DNA from: Jeotgalicoccus halotolerans
GTDB lineage: Bacteria > Bacillota > Bacilli > Staphylococcales > Salinicoccaceae
Assembly: GCF_003387165.1 (NCBI RefSeq)
Contig: NZ_QUMW01000001.1
Coordinates: forward strand, 16,487-80,486
Length of the DNA: 64,000 nucleotides
Direction of reading: 5' to 3'
Position numbers and translations under genes: made by a program
Shown here: positions 33,688 through 42,135 of the stretch, piece after piece
How the letters are laid out: the number at the start of each line of letters is the position of its first letter
How positions within the stretch are numbered: the first letter of the stretch is position 1
Notes under the pieces: model-generated
The model's database searches: none
Seen by the model: only the letters and a program-made list of their open reading frames with translations
What the model was told of the DNA's origin: nothing

Positions 33688-34812
33688 ATGTCACCAGTAG
33701 CAGTAAAAACAGCACCTTTTAAATTTGATAATGTCGGAAGTTTTTTACGTCCCGCTAAATTAAAAGCAGCACGCGAGGAGTTTAAAAATGGCAGCATTTC
33801 ACAGGATGAACTGACTTCAGTTGAAAACGAAGCGATTAAAGAATTAGTTCAAAAGCAGAAAGATATCGGCTTACAGGCAATTACCGATGGAGAGTTCCGC
33901 CGTTCGTGGTGGCATCTCGATTTCTTCTGGGGACTTAACGGCGTTGAAAAATCTGATGTTGAGAATGGCTACAACTTTGTTGATGTCGAAACGAGAGCTG
34001 AAACTGCCCGCCTGACAGGAAAAATCAGCGGAGAGAATCATCCTTTTATCGAACATTTTAAATTTGTTAATCAGTTGGCAGATGGAGACGTTATTGCACG
34101 CCAGACGATTCCGGCACCTGCACAGTTTTTAGCAGAGCTCGTCCGTCCTGAAAATAAAGCGGCGACGGATGCAATTTATCCGGATGAAGGAGAGCTGCTT
34201 CAGGATATCGCATCTGCTTACCAGACATTCATTAAAGAATTACATGAAGCGGGCTGTACGAATCTGCAGCTGGATGATTGTACGTGGGGCATGATTGTAG
34301 ATGAGGAATTCTGGAAGAGTATGAATGACGAATTTACTGTTGAATCATTAAGTGAGAAATACGTTGAGCTGAATAATAGTGCAATCTCAGGGAAACCCGA
34401 AGGACTGACAATTACTACACACGTCTGCCGGGGCAACTACCGTTCAACCTGGGCATCATCAGGTGCATATGACAAAGTGTCGGATGAGCTCTTCGGCAAA
34501 GAAAATGTTGCAGGCTATTATCTCGAGTTTGATACAGAACGTGCCGGCGGCTTTGAATCGCTTAGCAAAGTGAGCGGCGACAAACAGGTTGTGCTTGGGC
34601 TGATTTCATCGAAAGTGCCTGAACTTGAAGATAAAGAAGATATTAAGGCGCGCATCGAAGAAGCGGCGAAGTACATCGATAAAGACAGATTGTGTCTCAG
34701 TCCGCAATGCGGATTTGCTTCAACTGAAGAAGGGAATAATCTGACTGAAGAAGAGCAGTGGGCAAAACTTCAGCTGGTAAAAGAAATCTCCGACGAAGTT
34801 TGGGGAGCTTAA
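33688..34812 (+). CDS. MetE C-terminal-like methyltransferase (YxjG/YxjH family)
   Basis: A 374-residue protein like the C-terminal half of cobalamin-independent methionine synthase. Conserved features: FDNVGSFLRP near the start, TDGEFRRSWWHLDF near 67, ITTHVCRGN near 238 with the His and Cys zinc ligands, and LSPQCGFAS near 345 with the second zinc cysteine. YxjG/YxjH proteins transfer a methyl group to homocysteine or related thiols; the methyl donor is uncertain. Start is set at 33688, with AAGGAGTGG upstream. A strong terminator follows. Confidence 0.88.
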   Translation: MSPVAVKTAPFKFDNVGSFLRPAKLKAAREEFKNGSISQDELTSVENEAIKELVQKQKDIGLQAITDGEFRRSWWHLDFFWGLNGVEKSDVENGYNFVDVETRAETARLTGKISGENHPFIEHFKFVNQLADGDVIARQTIPAPAQFLAELVRPENKAATDAIYPDEGELLQDIASAYQTFIKELHEAGCTNLQLDDCTWGMIVDEEFWKSMNDEFTVESLSEKYVELNNSAISGKPEGLTITTHVCRGNYRSTWASSGAYDKVSDELFGKENVAGYYLEFDTERAGGFESLSKVSGDKQVVLGLISSKVPELEDKEDIKARIEEAAKYIDKDRLCLSPQCGFASTEEGNNLTEEEQWAKLQLVKEISDEVWGA

Positions 34813-34816
34813 AGTG

Positions 34817-34858
34817 AAAACGCTGTACGGAGCATATCACAACTCCGTACAGCGTTTT
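34817..34858. terminator. Bidirectional terminator between yxjG-like and codA
   Basis: A 16-bp perfect stem (34817-34832 with 34843-34858) including AACGCTGTACGGAG, with T-runs on both strands, serving two convergent genes. Confidence 0.9.
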
Positions 34859-34859
34859 T

Positions 34860-36107
34860 TTATTTGTTCAGAAAATCGACTTCGATTTCATTTTTGCGGG
34901 CTTCACGTTTGAATAAGTAGTCGCCGTTTCTAACCGAAGTGAGGACTTCTGCACGTTCGCGTACTGCTTCGTAAGCATCAGCCGCATCCAGCACGATAAA
35001 GTTCGCTGAATTGCCTGCCTTGATGCCGTAATCTTCTATGTTCATCACCTTCGCACCATTCGCCGTAATCAGATCGAGTGCTTTATTAATTTCATCGATA
35101 TGCGTGTAATGTGCCAGATGAATACCGTTATCCAAAATGTTCATCATATTGCCGTTGCCGAGCGGGTACCAGTAATCCGCAATAGAGTCCTGGGCAAAAG
35201 CAACGTTATTGCCGTTCTCAAGCAGTTCTTTAACGCGCGTTAAACCGCGCCGTTTCGGATAAACATCTCCGCGACCCTCCAGGTGCGCGTTCTCTGTCGG
35301 GCAGGAAATAAAGCTGATTTTAGACTCTTTAAATAAGCCCATCATCTTGTTTGCGTAACTTGCTTCAACGGCACCGAAACTCGTCGTATGGCTCGCTGTT
35401 GTTTTCTTGCCGTAATCTTTTTCCATCACGAGCGCGTTCAGCACTTCTAAGAAGCGGCTGTTCGGATCATCATTTTCGTCACAGTGAATATCAATCATGA
35501 CATCGAACTCGAGCGCGAGATCTACAATCTGTTTTAAAGACTCCACACCGTGCTCGTAGGAAATTTCAAAATGCGGAATGCCGCCGACAACATCGGCGCC
35601 CATTTCAAGTGCTTTTCTGACCAGGTTCCCTGCGCCTTTATATCTGAAAAATCCTTCCTGCGGGAAAGCAACTAATTGCAGCGTCACAATATCTTTTAAT
35701 TCTTCACGCAATTTAAGCAGGGTTTTCATGCCAGTTAAATTTGGATCCGTCACATCGACATGTGTACGAATGTACTGCACACCGTGGCTCACTTCTTTTT
35801 GAATTCCTTTTAAGGCACTCTCGCGTACTTTATCTTCAGTTAAATCCTTTTTGTTATCGCTCCAGCGCTGGATTCCTTCAAATAGAGTGCCGGATACGTT
35901 GGCGTTGCCCTCCCCGAGACCTGAGAAAATATAATCCAGGTGAAGATGCGGATCAACATAAGGCGGGAGCACAAGTTTACCCTCGAGATCGATAACTTCA
36001 TCAGCATCTCCGAGATTGCTGCCGACTGCTTTAAAATGTTTATCTCCAACTAAAATTTCAGTTGAATCCGGATCACCATAAATCGTTGCGTTGATAAACT
36101 TCTTCAT
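34860..36107 (-). CDS. codA: Cytosine deaminase-type amidohydrolase
   Basis: A 415-residue amidohydrolase of the CodA family, converting cytosine to uracil and ammonia or acting on related heterocycles. Metal and catalytic residues: DPHLHLDYIF near 52, DIHCDENDD near 205 with the HxDE motif, TASHTTSFGA near 235, and FAQDSIADYW near 303. It lacks a signal peptide. AAGGAG lies eight bases before the ATG. No permease gene is next to it. Family assignment is firm; cytosine as the substrate is inferred. Confidence 0.88.
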   Translation of the reverse strand: MKKFINATIYGDPDSTEILVGDKHFKAVGSNLGDADEVIDLEGKLVLPPYVDPHLHLDYIFSGLGEGNANVSGTLFEGIQRWSDNKKDLTEDKVRESALKGIQKEVSHGVQYIRTHVDVTDPNLTGMKTLLKLREELKDIVTLQLVAFPQEGFFRYKGAGNLVRKALEMGADVVGGIPHFEISYEHGVESLKQIVDLALEFDVMIDIHCDENDDPNSRFLEVLNALVMEKDYGKKTTASHTTSFGAVEASYANKMMGLFKESKISFISCPTENAHLEGRGDVYPKRRGLTRVKELLENGNNVAFAQDSIADYWYPLGNGNMMNILDNGIHLAHYTHIDEINKALDLITANGAKVMNIEDYGIKAGNSANFIVLDAADAYEAVRERAEVLTSVRNGDYLFKREARKNEIEVDFLNK

Positions 36108-36285
36108 GTGTAAAACTCCTTACTGATAATGAATGATAAGATACATTTCAATTATAGCAAAAATGGGGAGAAACAGACGGTTTGAGGATGCAGGAAGGAG
36201 GGGATGAGCAGGGTCATGCTTTTAGTGGCGACCTTGCTCATTTTATCGTAGTTTTCATATTGCTGACGTGTATGTACAGGTTTCA

Positions 36286-36489
36286 AATGCGTTTCCCTAT
36301 AAATATCGAATTAGTGACGCATATATTGCCTAAACTAATGTATTTTATCGTAGAATTCGCATTAGTGCAGCATGAATTTTGACAACTAATGCGTTTTTGT
36401 ATTCATTTCACATTAGTTCCTCATTTTTCTCCGAGACTAATGCATTTCCCTCTAAATTACTGCATCATTGACATATATAATCCCTCATT
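36286..36489. repeat. Tandem array of about 51 bp, four degenerate units
   Basis: Units begin with AATG at 36286, 36337, 36388 and 36438 (periods 51, 51, 50). Each starts with ACTAATGCRTTT-like sequence, and the first three carry a CATTAGT/ATTAGT element about 25 bases later, so the end of one unit and the start of the next can pair. The best case is CGCATTAGT in unit 2 with ACTAATGCG in unit 3 (9 bp). The array lies upstream of codA and downstream of the glsB terminator; the rest of 36108-36285 shows no gene. Confidence 0.75.
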
Positions 36490-36524
36490 CCTTAGGCTAG
36501 TGTGCTTTATTCCGGCTTTAAACA

Positions 36525-36558
36525 ACAAAAAAGCGGAATCCCTGCTTAGGATTCCGCT
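36525..36558 (-). terminator. Terminator of the GlsB-like gene
   Basis: AGCGGAATCC (36532-36541) pairs with 36549-36558, loop of seven, followed on the minus strand by a T-run (the AAAAAA on the plus strand before 36532). Confidence 0.85.
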
Positions 36559-36576
36559 TCAATTCAAATTATTTAC

Positions 36577-36837
36577 TTATGCTCTTTTGTTGCCTTTAAA
36601 CATTCCAAAAATGAATGATACAACAAGAATTAAAATAATCGCTCCGGCGAGTGTACCGATTATACTCATGCCGCCAATGGTAGGTCCAATATCTAAACCG
36701 AGTGCGTTACCGATTGAAGCACCGATGATACCCGCTAAAATGTTACCAATAATACCAAATGGAATATCTTTACTAATTATTGCTCCTGCTAGCCAGCCTA
36801 AAATACCGCCGACGATAATTGTCCATAACCAACCCAT
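36577..36837 (-). CDS. GlsB/YeaQ/YmgE family stress membrane protein
   Basis: An 86-residue glycine-rich membrane protein of the transglycosylase-associated family, with three membrane segments. GWLAGAIISKD near residue 14, then GIIGNILAGIIGASIGNAL, are typical. Members are induced by general stress. AGGAGG precedes the ATG. The upstream region has a possible sigma-B promoter, which agrees with family knowledge. Exact function unknown. Confidence 0.9.
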   Translation of the reverse strand: MGWLWTIIVGGILGWLAGAIISKDIPFGIIGNILAGIIGASIGNALGLDIGPTIGGMSIIGTLAGAIILILVVSFIFGMFKGNKRA

Positions 36838-36884
36838 TTTTATTACCTCCTAAAATTTATAAATACGATGTTCTACTAGAATAC

Positions 36885-36910
36885 ATTGCCTGTTTCAGGA
36901 GGACGTAAAC
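36885..36910 (-). promoter_or_regulatory. Possible sigma-B promoter of the GlsB-like gene
   Basis: On the minus strand GTTTAC (36910-36905) and GGCAAT (36890-36885) have a 14-base spacer. The -35 matches five of six; the -10 matches GGGTAT at four. The distance to the start (about 48 bases) fits. Confidence 0.35.
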
Positions 36911-36926
36911 ATTCCGGACACAATTT

Positions 36927-38111
36927 TTATATAATTTTCCGGGTGCTTCTTAAGATAAAGAACAGTAACAGGGACAGTGCGCCGCTTCCCGCACTGATCC
37001 AGTATATCGAACTGTAGTCTGCATATTGCGCAACGAGCCCGAATGTAATGGCACCGAGACCGACACCTAAATCAAAAGCGGAAAAGTAGGTGGCATTCGC
37101 CATACCGCGTTTTCGAATCGGTGTGGAATTTATGGCAGAGGCCTGCAGAGCCGGCTGAACTGTCCCGAAACCGAGCCCGTAAAGAATCGCGCCGGCAAAC
37201 AGATATACAGGACTGTTCAGGATGGCGAGCAGTGTGAGTCCTGAAATGATTAAAATAATTCCCGGTATAAAGACGATTGGCAAACCGCGCCGGTCGTAGA
37301 TGCGCCCGGCAAAGAAGCGCGTCGTAACGAGAGCCAGGGCATAGAGTACGAAATAGATTTGAATATAATGGGACTGGAAGCCCTGCTGGAAAGTATAGGC
37401 AGGGAGAAAGGTCGCGATGCCCCCGAATGTAAATGTAATGAAAAATAAAAGTGCAGATGCAGGAAGTGCTCTTTTCTCAATGAAATTAAAACGCTCAGCA
37501 GTATCGGCGTCTTCCTGGATTTCAGAATCCGTCAGCGGTTCCGGCTTTACGTAGCGCACATTTAAGGCGAGGACTAAAGCAATCAGCGTGAGCGAGCCGC
37601 AAATAATGAACAATGTTGAAAACGCGATGTGGTCCACTAAGAACAGCCCGAGCGCGGGACCGATGGCGAGCGCGAGATTACCGCTCAGTCCGAAAAATCC
37701 GAGACCTTCACCCCGGCGGTCTTTTGGCACCAGGTCAGATGCGATGGTGCCGGATGCGGTATTCGACAGTCCCCAGCCGACACCCTGAACAATCCGCACG
37801 ATAACAAGAATTAATATAGTTGTACTGATTGCAAGTGAGTACAGCGACAGGACGAGAATAGCAAGACCGATTAAAAATACAGGCGCCCGGCCTGTCGTAT
37901 CCAAAAGTTTGCCGCCGAACGGACGGATTAAGAGTGCTGAGAAAGTGAAGATTCCGACGATGATGCCGACCCAGGTTTCATTTGAACCGATTTCCTGAAC
38001 GTACAGCGGCAGTGTCGGGAGTGTCATTTGAAATGATGTAAAAATAAAAAAGTTCGCGATAACAATAATAATAAAATCTTTTGTCCAGATTCTGGACTTC
38101 TCCTTAGACAT
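36927..38111 (-). CDS. MFS transporter (drug-exporter-like)
   Basis: A 394-residue major facilitator with twelve membrane segments. GGKLLDTTGRAPVFLIG near 66 is motif A between helices 2 and 3, and LVIVRIVQGVGWGLSNTASG near 104 resembles motif B of exporters; LAIGPALGLFL near 150 is motif C, typical of drug/H+ antiporters. Substrate unknown. AAGGGTGATCT lies before the ATG. It is convergent with no gene and divergent from the pab genes. Confidence 0.85.
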   Translation of the reverse strand: MSKEKSRIWTKDFIIIVIANFFIFTSFQMTLPTLPLYVQEIGSNETWVGIIVGIFTFSALLIRPFGGKLLDTTGRAPVFLIGLAILVLSLYSLAISTTILILVIVRIVQGVGWGLSNTASGTIASDLVPKDRRGEGLGFFGLSGNLALAIGPALGLFLVDHIAFSTLFIICGSLTLIALVLALNVRYVKPEPLTDSEIQEDADTAERFNFIEKRALPASALLFFITFTFGGIATFLPAYTFQQGFQSHYIQIYFVLYALALVTTRFFAGRIYDRRGLPIVFIPGIILIISGLTLLAILNSPVYLFAGAILYGLGFGTVQPALQASAINSTPIRKRGMANATYFSAFDLGVGLGAITFGLVAQYADYSSIYWISAGSGALSLLLFFILRSTRKII

Positions 38112-38265
38112 AGATCACCCTTCTGACTAAATCACGATATTTATTTCTTTACTCTCAAGTCTACATGATAGGCGTCCGGTTTTCATCCTCCTCTGTACCT
38201 ATTGTGTTATTGAAATTGAATTGTATATGATATTATTAAATAAATTACATGCAGGGAGAAGACCA

Positions 38266-38868
38266 GTGAATTTATTAATGATAGACAATTACGATTCATT
38301 TACATATAATCTCGTTCATTATATTGAAGGCAATCCATATAAAGCCGGTATTAAAGTAGTGACGCCGGACCAGCTGAACGATAAATTAATAGATGACTTC
38401 AATATTATCGGGCTGATTATTTCTCCGGGACCGTCACATCCAGAAGACCGCCCGGAAGTCCTTCAATTTATCGAAAAATATTACAAAGAGCTGCCTGTCT
38501 TAGGCATCTGTCTCGGCCATCAGATGCTGTGGCATATGTTCGGCGGTGAAGTGTCGCGCGGTGAACGGCCGGTCCACGGTCATGTTTCGGATGTATATCA
38601 CAACAAAGAAGGATTGTACAAAGACCTCCCGTCACCTCTTGCCGGATGCCGCTATCATTCGTTAGCATGCTCCGGTGAACTCAGTGATTTTAACATTACC
38701 GGCCGCACAGAAGACGGTATTAATATGGCCATCCAGCACAAACGCTATCCTATTTTCGGCGTCCAGTACCATCCTGAAGCGGTCTTGTCAGAACATGGCA
38801 GAGCGCAGCTCAATAACTTTATACGAATTGCAGTGGAGGAAAGTCATGAGAGCACATACGAAGTTTAA
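38266..38868 (+). CDS. pabA: Aminodeoxychorismate synthase glutamine amidotransferase component
   Basis: A 200-residue class I glutamine amidotransferase that supplies ammonia for 4-amino-4-deoxychorismate, the p-aminobenzoate precursor of folate. The N-terminal MIDNYDSFTYN, nucleophile motif LGICLGHQMLW near 82, and catalytic FGVQYHPEAVLSEHG near 170 are clear. It starts at GTG with AGGGAGAAG upstream. The next gene is PabB/PabC, not TrpE, so folate rather than tryptophan synthesis is indicated. It overlaps the next gene by 23 bases. Confidence 0.9.
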   Translation: MNLLMIDNYDSFTYNLVHYIEGNPYKAGIKVVTPDQLNDKLIDDFNIIGLIISPGPSHPEDRPEVLQFIEKYYKELPVLGICLGHQMLWHMFGGEVSRGERPVHGHVSDVYHNKEGLYKDLPSPLAGCRYHSLACSGELSDFNITGRTEDGINMAIQHKRYPIFGVQYHPEAVLSEHGRAQLNNFIRIAVEESHESTYEV

Positions 38869-40525
38869 GAAAAACGGCACGGTTGAAAACCTGTATTTTA
38901 TAAATCCAGTGACAGTCATGACGAACAGCCTGCCGTTTGAAACTGCTTTAAATAAAGCGGAGCAGTACCAGAAAGATGGCTACTACGCGGTTATTGCTGT
39001 CACTTATGAAAAAGACGAGTACTTTATCGGTATTTACGATAAAACAGTGTCGTACGCTGAATTTTTAAACGGCAGGAAACCAGAAAGTTATCAGATGAGC
39101 GCACCCCGTCTCAGTGAAACACGGGAGGAAATTGAAAATAATATAGAAGAAGTCAGGAATTACACCCTCGACGGTCATACGTATCAGGTGAACTATACAA
39201 CACGTCTGTACGGAGATTTTACCGGCGACAGCCACCAGCTGTTTTTAAAATTAAGCAGTCAAAACAACGGCGACTATGCGATGTATCTCGATTATAAGGA
39301 TAAAAAAATCGTCAGCCTGTCCCCGGAACTGTTTTTTGAAATGGATGCCGGCCGCAAAATTTCAACGAAGCCTATGAAAGGTACCGCACCGAGGTTTGAA
39401 GATCCGGCAGAAGATAAAAAAAGCTATGAATTTTTAAGACATTCTAAAAAAGATCAGGCGGAGAACGTTATGATTGTGGATCTCTTAAGAAACGATATTT
39501 CTAAAATCGCGAAGCCTGATTCGGTCAGGGCGGCAAAATTATTTACGATTGAAAGATATCAGACTGTCTACCAGATGATTTCAACGGTGGAAGCTGATGT
39601 CAGGGATGACATCACGTTAAATGATGCATTTGATGCGCTGTTTCCGTGCGGATCGATCACCGGTGCGCCGAAACAGATGACGATGCGCCTGATTGAGAGC
39701 TTAGAGAAGACACCGCGCGGTTTTTACTGCGGCACGCTCGGCCTTCTGTATCCGGATTACTCATGTGTCTTCAACGTGCCGATCCGCACGCTGACGATTA
39801 CCGGCGAGCGTTATATATACGGTGCAGGCGGCGGCATTACCTACGATTCGAAGGCTTCTTCTGAATTCGAGGAAATACTGCATAAAACGTCATTTCTGAA
39901 GCAGGGACAGTACGAGCTCATCGAAACGATGCGGCTTGAAAATGGAACTGTTAAGCGGCTGGATTACCACGCTGCCCGTCTTAAGAGCAGTGCCGGGCAT
40001 TTTAATTTTGAACAGCCTGATTTTAAGGCAGCAATCGCAGCTTATATAGAAGAAAATAAACTGAATCAAGGAACATTTAAACTCCGGGCAGTACTTTCTG
40101 CGGCAGGGCAGTTAAAAATCAGCCATGACCCTCTCGCCCCTGACAGCGAGCCGCTGACGGCAGTGTTTTCTGCAGCGCCGATTCAGGGCGCGCCGGATTT
40201 TATCGCGCATAAAACGACGGTCAGACATCAGTACAGCGGGAAAACAAATGATTCTGAAGTCATTTTATATTATAATGATAACTTAGATATTACTGAGTTT
40301 AATATCGGCAGTATAGTGGTTAAAGAAGCGAGGGAGTATTACACGCCTCCGGTCTCCGCCGGCATCCTTCCGGGTGTGATGAGACAGTCTTTAATTGATG
40401 AAGGTGTAATTACGGAACAGAACATACCGATGAATACTCTCTGTCATAAGTACGATTCAGGGCAAATTGACTTATTCATGATAAACAGTGCGCGGGAATG
40501 GGTGGCAATCAAACTCGCGGAATGA
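38846..40525 (+). CDS. pabB-pabC: Fused aminodeoxychorismate synthase I and aminodeoxychorismate lyase
   Basis: A 559-residue two-domain enzyme. Residues about 1-360 are the chorismate-binding PabB domain: STKPMKGTAPRFED near 172 carries the lysine that distinguishes PabB from anthranilate synthase, and CGSITGAPKQMTMRLIE near 270 is the chorismate site. Residues about 365-559 form a PLP-fold aminodeoxychorismate lyase (PabC) with the typical ending DLFMINSAREW. The fusion would yield p-aminobenzoate from chorismate with PabA. I start at 38846, where GTGGAGGAAAG precedes ATG; an upstream open stretch overlaps pabA in another frame and is not credible. Confidence 0.9.
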   Translation: MRAHTKFKKNGTVENLYFINPVTVMTNSLPFETALNKAEQYQKDGYYAVIAVTYEKDEYFIGIYDKTVSYAEFLNGRKPESYQMSAPRLSETREEIENNIEEVRNYTLDGHTYQVNYTTRLYGDFTGDSHQLFLKLSSQNNGDYAMYLDYKDKKIVSLSPELFFEMDAGRKISTKPMKGTAPRFEDPAEDKKSYEFLRHSKKDQAENVMIVDLLRNDISKIAKPDSVRAAKLFTIERYQTVYQMISTVEADVRDDITLNDAFDALFPCGSITGAPKQMTMRLIESLEKTPRGFYCGTLGLLYPDYSCVFNVPIRTLTITGERYIYGAGGGITYDSKASSEFEEILHKTSFLKQGQYELIETMRLENGTVKRLDYHAARLKSSAGHFNFEQPDFKAAIAAYIEENKLNQGTFKLRAVLSAAGQLKISHDPLAPDSEPLTAVFSAAPIQGAPDFIAHKTTVRHQYSGKTNDSEVILYYNDNLDITEFNIGSIVVKEAREYYTPPVSAGILPGVMRQSLIDEGVITEQNIPMNTLCHKYDSGQIDLFMINSAREWVAIKLAE

Positions 40526-40533
40526 GGTGGCTT

Positions 40534-40740
40534 ATGTTTACATTAATTTTAATATTACTTATTGTTGCAATCGTTGTACTGACGCACTTTATCGTCACGT
40601 ACCTCTTTAGAAATGACGTTAAGATCGTTGGAATCACAATCGGTTTCGCCGGCGTCATTCTTGCAATAATTGTTTTTGGCATTGCTATGGGCAGCTTTAC
40701 GGAATACGTTGCCGGTGAACTGGAATTCTTTTACCGATAA
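40534..40740 (+). CDS. Small membrane protein, unknown function
   Basis: A 68-residue protein with two membrane segments (residues 2-24 and 33-53) and an acidic C-terminus. ATG at 40534 has GAGGTGG upstream, eight bases after the pab stop, so it is probably in the pab transcript. No family was recognised. Confidence 0.6.
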   Translation: MFTLILILLIVAIVVLTHFIVTYLFRNDVKIVGITIGFAGVILAIIVFGIAMGSFTEYVAGELEFFYR

Positions 40741-40753
40741 GAGGAGTGGACTC

Positions 40754-41011
40754 ATGATTTTTGCAAATGGAGATAAAATAATTACCTATCAGGAAGATGC
40801 ATCAGTAATTAAAAATATTAAAGCGCAGTACGACAAGAATGGACTGCACATCGAGAACCCATACATTGGGGAAGTGGCATTTACAAAAAATACAGTCAGT
40901 TTTTACTATGATCCGGTTGTAGTAATGGAAAATGAGAATACGATTGAACCGGCATCCTATATCATTTCCATAGTAGAACCTGTGCTTGACAGTGTAAGCG
41001 GAGGTAAATAA
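40754..41011 (+). CDS. Small protein resembling the N-terminal part of PxpB/KipI
   Basis: An 85-residue protein. The middle, GEVAFTKNTVSFYYDPVVV, resembles the IxEVVPAYNSLLVYYDP strand of the N-terminal domain of 5-oxoprolinase subunit B (PxpB, KipI, allophanate hydrolase subunit 1). Full-length PxpB has about 220-240 residues with a C-terminal cyclophilin-like catalytic domain, which is missing here. The next gene, one base away, is PxpC-like, which strengthens the idea of a reduced PxpB partner. I start at 40754, with AGAGGAGTGG upstream. The similarity is short and needs profile search. Confidence 0.5.
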   Translation: MIFANGDKIITYQEDASVIKNIKAQYDKNGLHIENPYIGEVAFTKNTVSFYYDPVVVMENENTIEPASYIISIVEPVLDSVSGGK

Positions 41012-41012
41012 G

Positions 41013-41960
41013 ATGAGCTTAATTATACAGGAAGGCGGCCTGTTAACGATTCTGCAGACCGTTGACAAACATACTGATAACAATCAGAAAAATAATGAAT
41101 ACAACGGAGCGGTTGACAGTCTGTCGCCGATGCTGGCAAATAAGCTGGTCGGTAATGACGTCCATGAACCAACGCTTGAAATGTCGGGGCAGCCTGCGGT
41201 CATTCAGTTTACCGAACCGACAATTATCGCTTATTCAGGCGGGGATTTTAACGGCAGGGTCAGCGAAGATGACATTCAGCCGAACCGTATTTATCACGTG
41301 GACCGGGGAGACGTTTTATCGTTCCAGGAATCGACCCGCGGCAATAGACTGTATCTTGCTGTTGCCGGCGGTATTGCTGTTGAGAAATCAAATGTGCTGA
41401 AATCTGGAGACGAAATCATTATGCGACGCAACTATACGGCACTGCATGATGAGATTTTCCATATGATGAGCAACAAGCGGAAAGTCAGCTGGGGTATTGG
41501 CGTGTATTCTCTCGTCGAAGTTTATTTATCCGACACTTATCATATCGTCAAGCGTCCGGATGTGCCGGATGAAGTATATGAGAAACTCGAAGAACGCGAA
41601 TACACGGTAACTAAAGAAGAAAACCGTATTCAGCTGTCGGTCGAAGGCCAGAAAATTGATTTTGCCGGCACTGACTGTGTCAATCTGGGGGTGCTCGGCG
41701 GAGTGTATCTTGCAAACAATCTGCCGGCGATTGCGCTGAATGATTTTAGCTCGGAGACCGAATTGACACATATCGGAACGATTCCAAGCTATCATATGCA
41801 CAAACTCGGACAAAAACGCCGAGGTTCTAAAATTAAATTTAAAGCAATTGATGCAAGTGACGCGCACGCGGAAGCTTATGGACATTACTTATGGGTAAAC
41901 AGTCTCTTTAAAGCTATCGATTATAAAATCTCAAAAGAACTCGTAAAAGAGAAAATGTAA
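41013..41960 (+). CDS. PxpC/KipA-like (biotin-dependent carboxyltransferase family) protein
   Basis: A 315-residue protein of the 5-oxoprolinase subunit C / KipA / urea amidolyase carboxyltransferase family. Visible family blocks: GGLLTILQTVDKH near the N-terminus, SPMLANKLVGND near 38, TLEMSGQPAVIQF near 55, IAYSGGDFNGRV near 72, and GNRLYLAVAGGIAVE near 113. It diverges in the C-terminal half (for example SDTYHIVKRPDVPD). Full PxpB and PxpA are not present in the window, so a genuine 5-oxoprolinase is doubtful. The gene is probably translated with the preceding 85-residue gene. Confidence 0.75.
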   Translation: MSLIIQEGGLLTILQTVDKHTDNNQKNNEYNGAVDSLSPMLANKLVGNDVHEPTLEMSGQPAVIQFTEPTIIAYSGGDFNGRVSEDDIQPNRIYHVDRGDVLSFQESTRGNRLYLAVAGGIAVEKSNVLKSGDEIIMRRNYTALHDEIFHMMSNKRKVSWGIGVYSLVEVYLSDTYHIVKRPDVPDEVYEKLEEREYTVTKEENRIQLSVEGQKIDFAGTDCVNLGVLGGVYLANNLPAIALNDFSSETELTHIGTIPSYHMHKLGQKRRGSKIKFKAIDASDAHAEAYGHYLWVNSLFKAIDYKISKELVKEKM

Positions 41961-41975
41961 AAAAATATATTTATT

Positions 41976-42031
41976 AAAAATCTCCTGTTAATGCAGTCAC
42001 TTTCTGGTGAAATGCAGCAGGAGATTTTTTT
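41976..42031 (+). terminator. Terminator after the PxpC-like gene
   Basis: AAAAATCTCCTG (41976-41987) pairs with CAGGAGATTTTT (42018-42029), loop of 30 bases with an internal ATGCAG repeat, followed by T. Confidence 0.7.
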
Positions 42032-42135
42032 AACAGAATTATTAATACAAAATGCAACAAAATTTCAGCAAAATAATGTATAATATAGCAGATAAATTAT
42101 ATAAGAACGACATATAAATGTAGGAATGATATTTT

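Noticed and set aside
36182..36853. Plus-strand frames across the 51-bp array and the glsB gene
   Set aside because: 51 is a multiple of three, so frames remain open. They lack ribosome binding sites and the second runs antisense through glsB.
38675..38845. N-terminal extension of the PabB-PabC frame
   Set aside because: It lies in another frame inside pabA and lacks family similarity; ATG 38846 has a good ribosome binding site.
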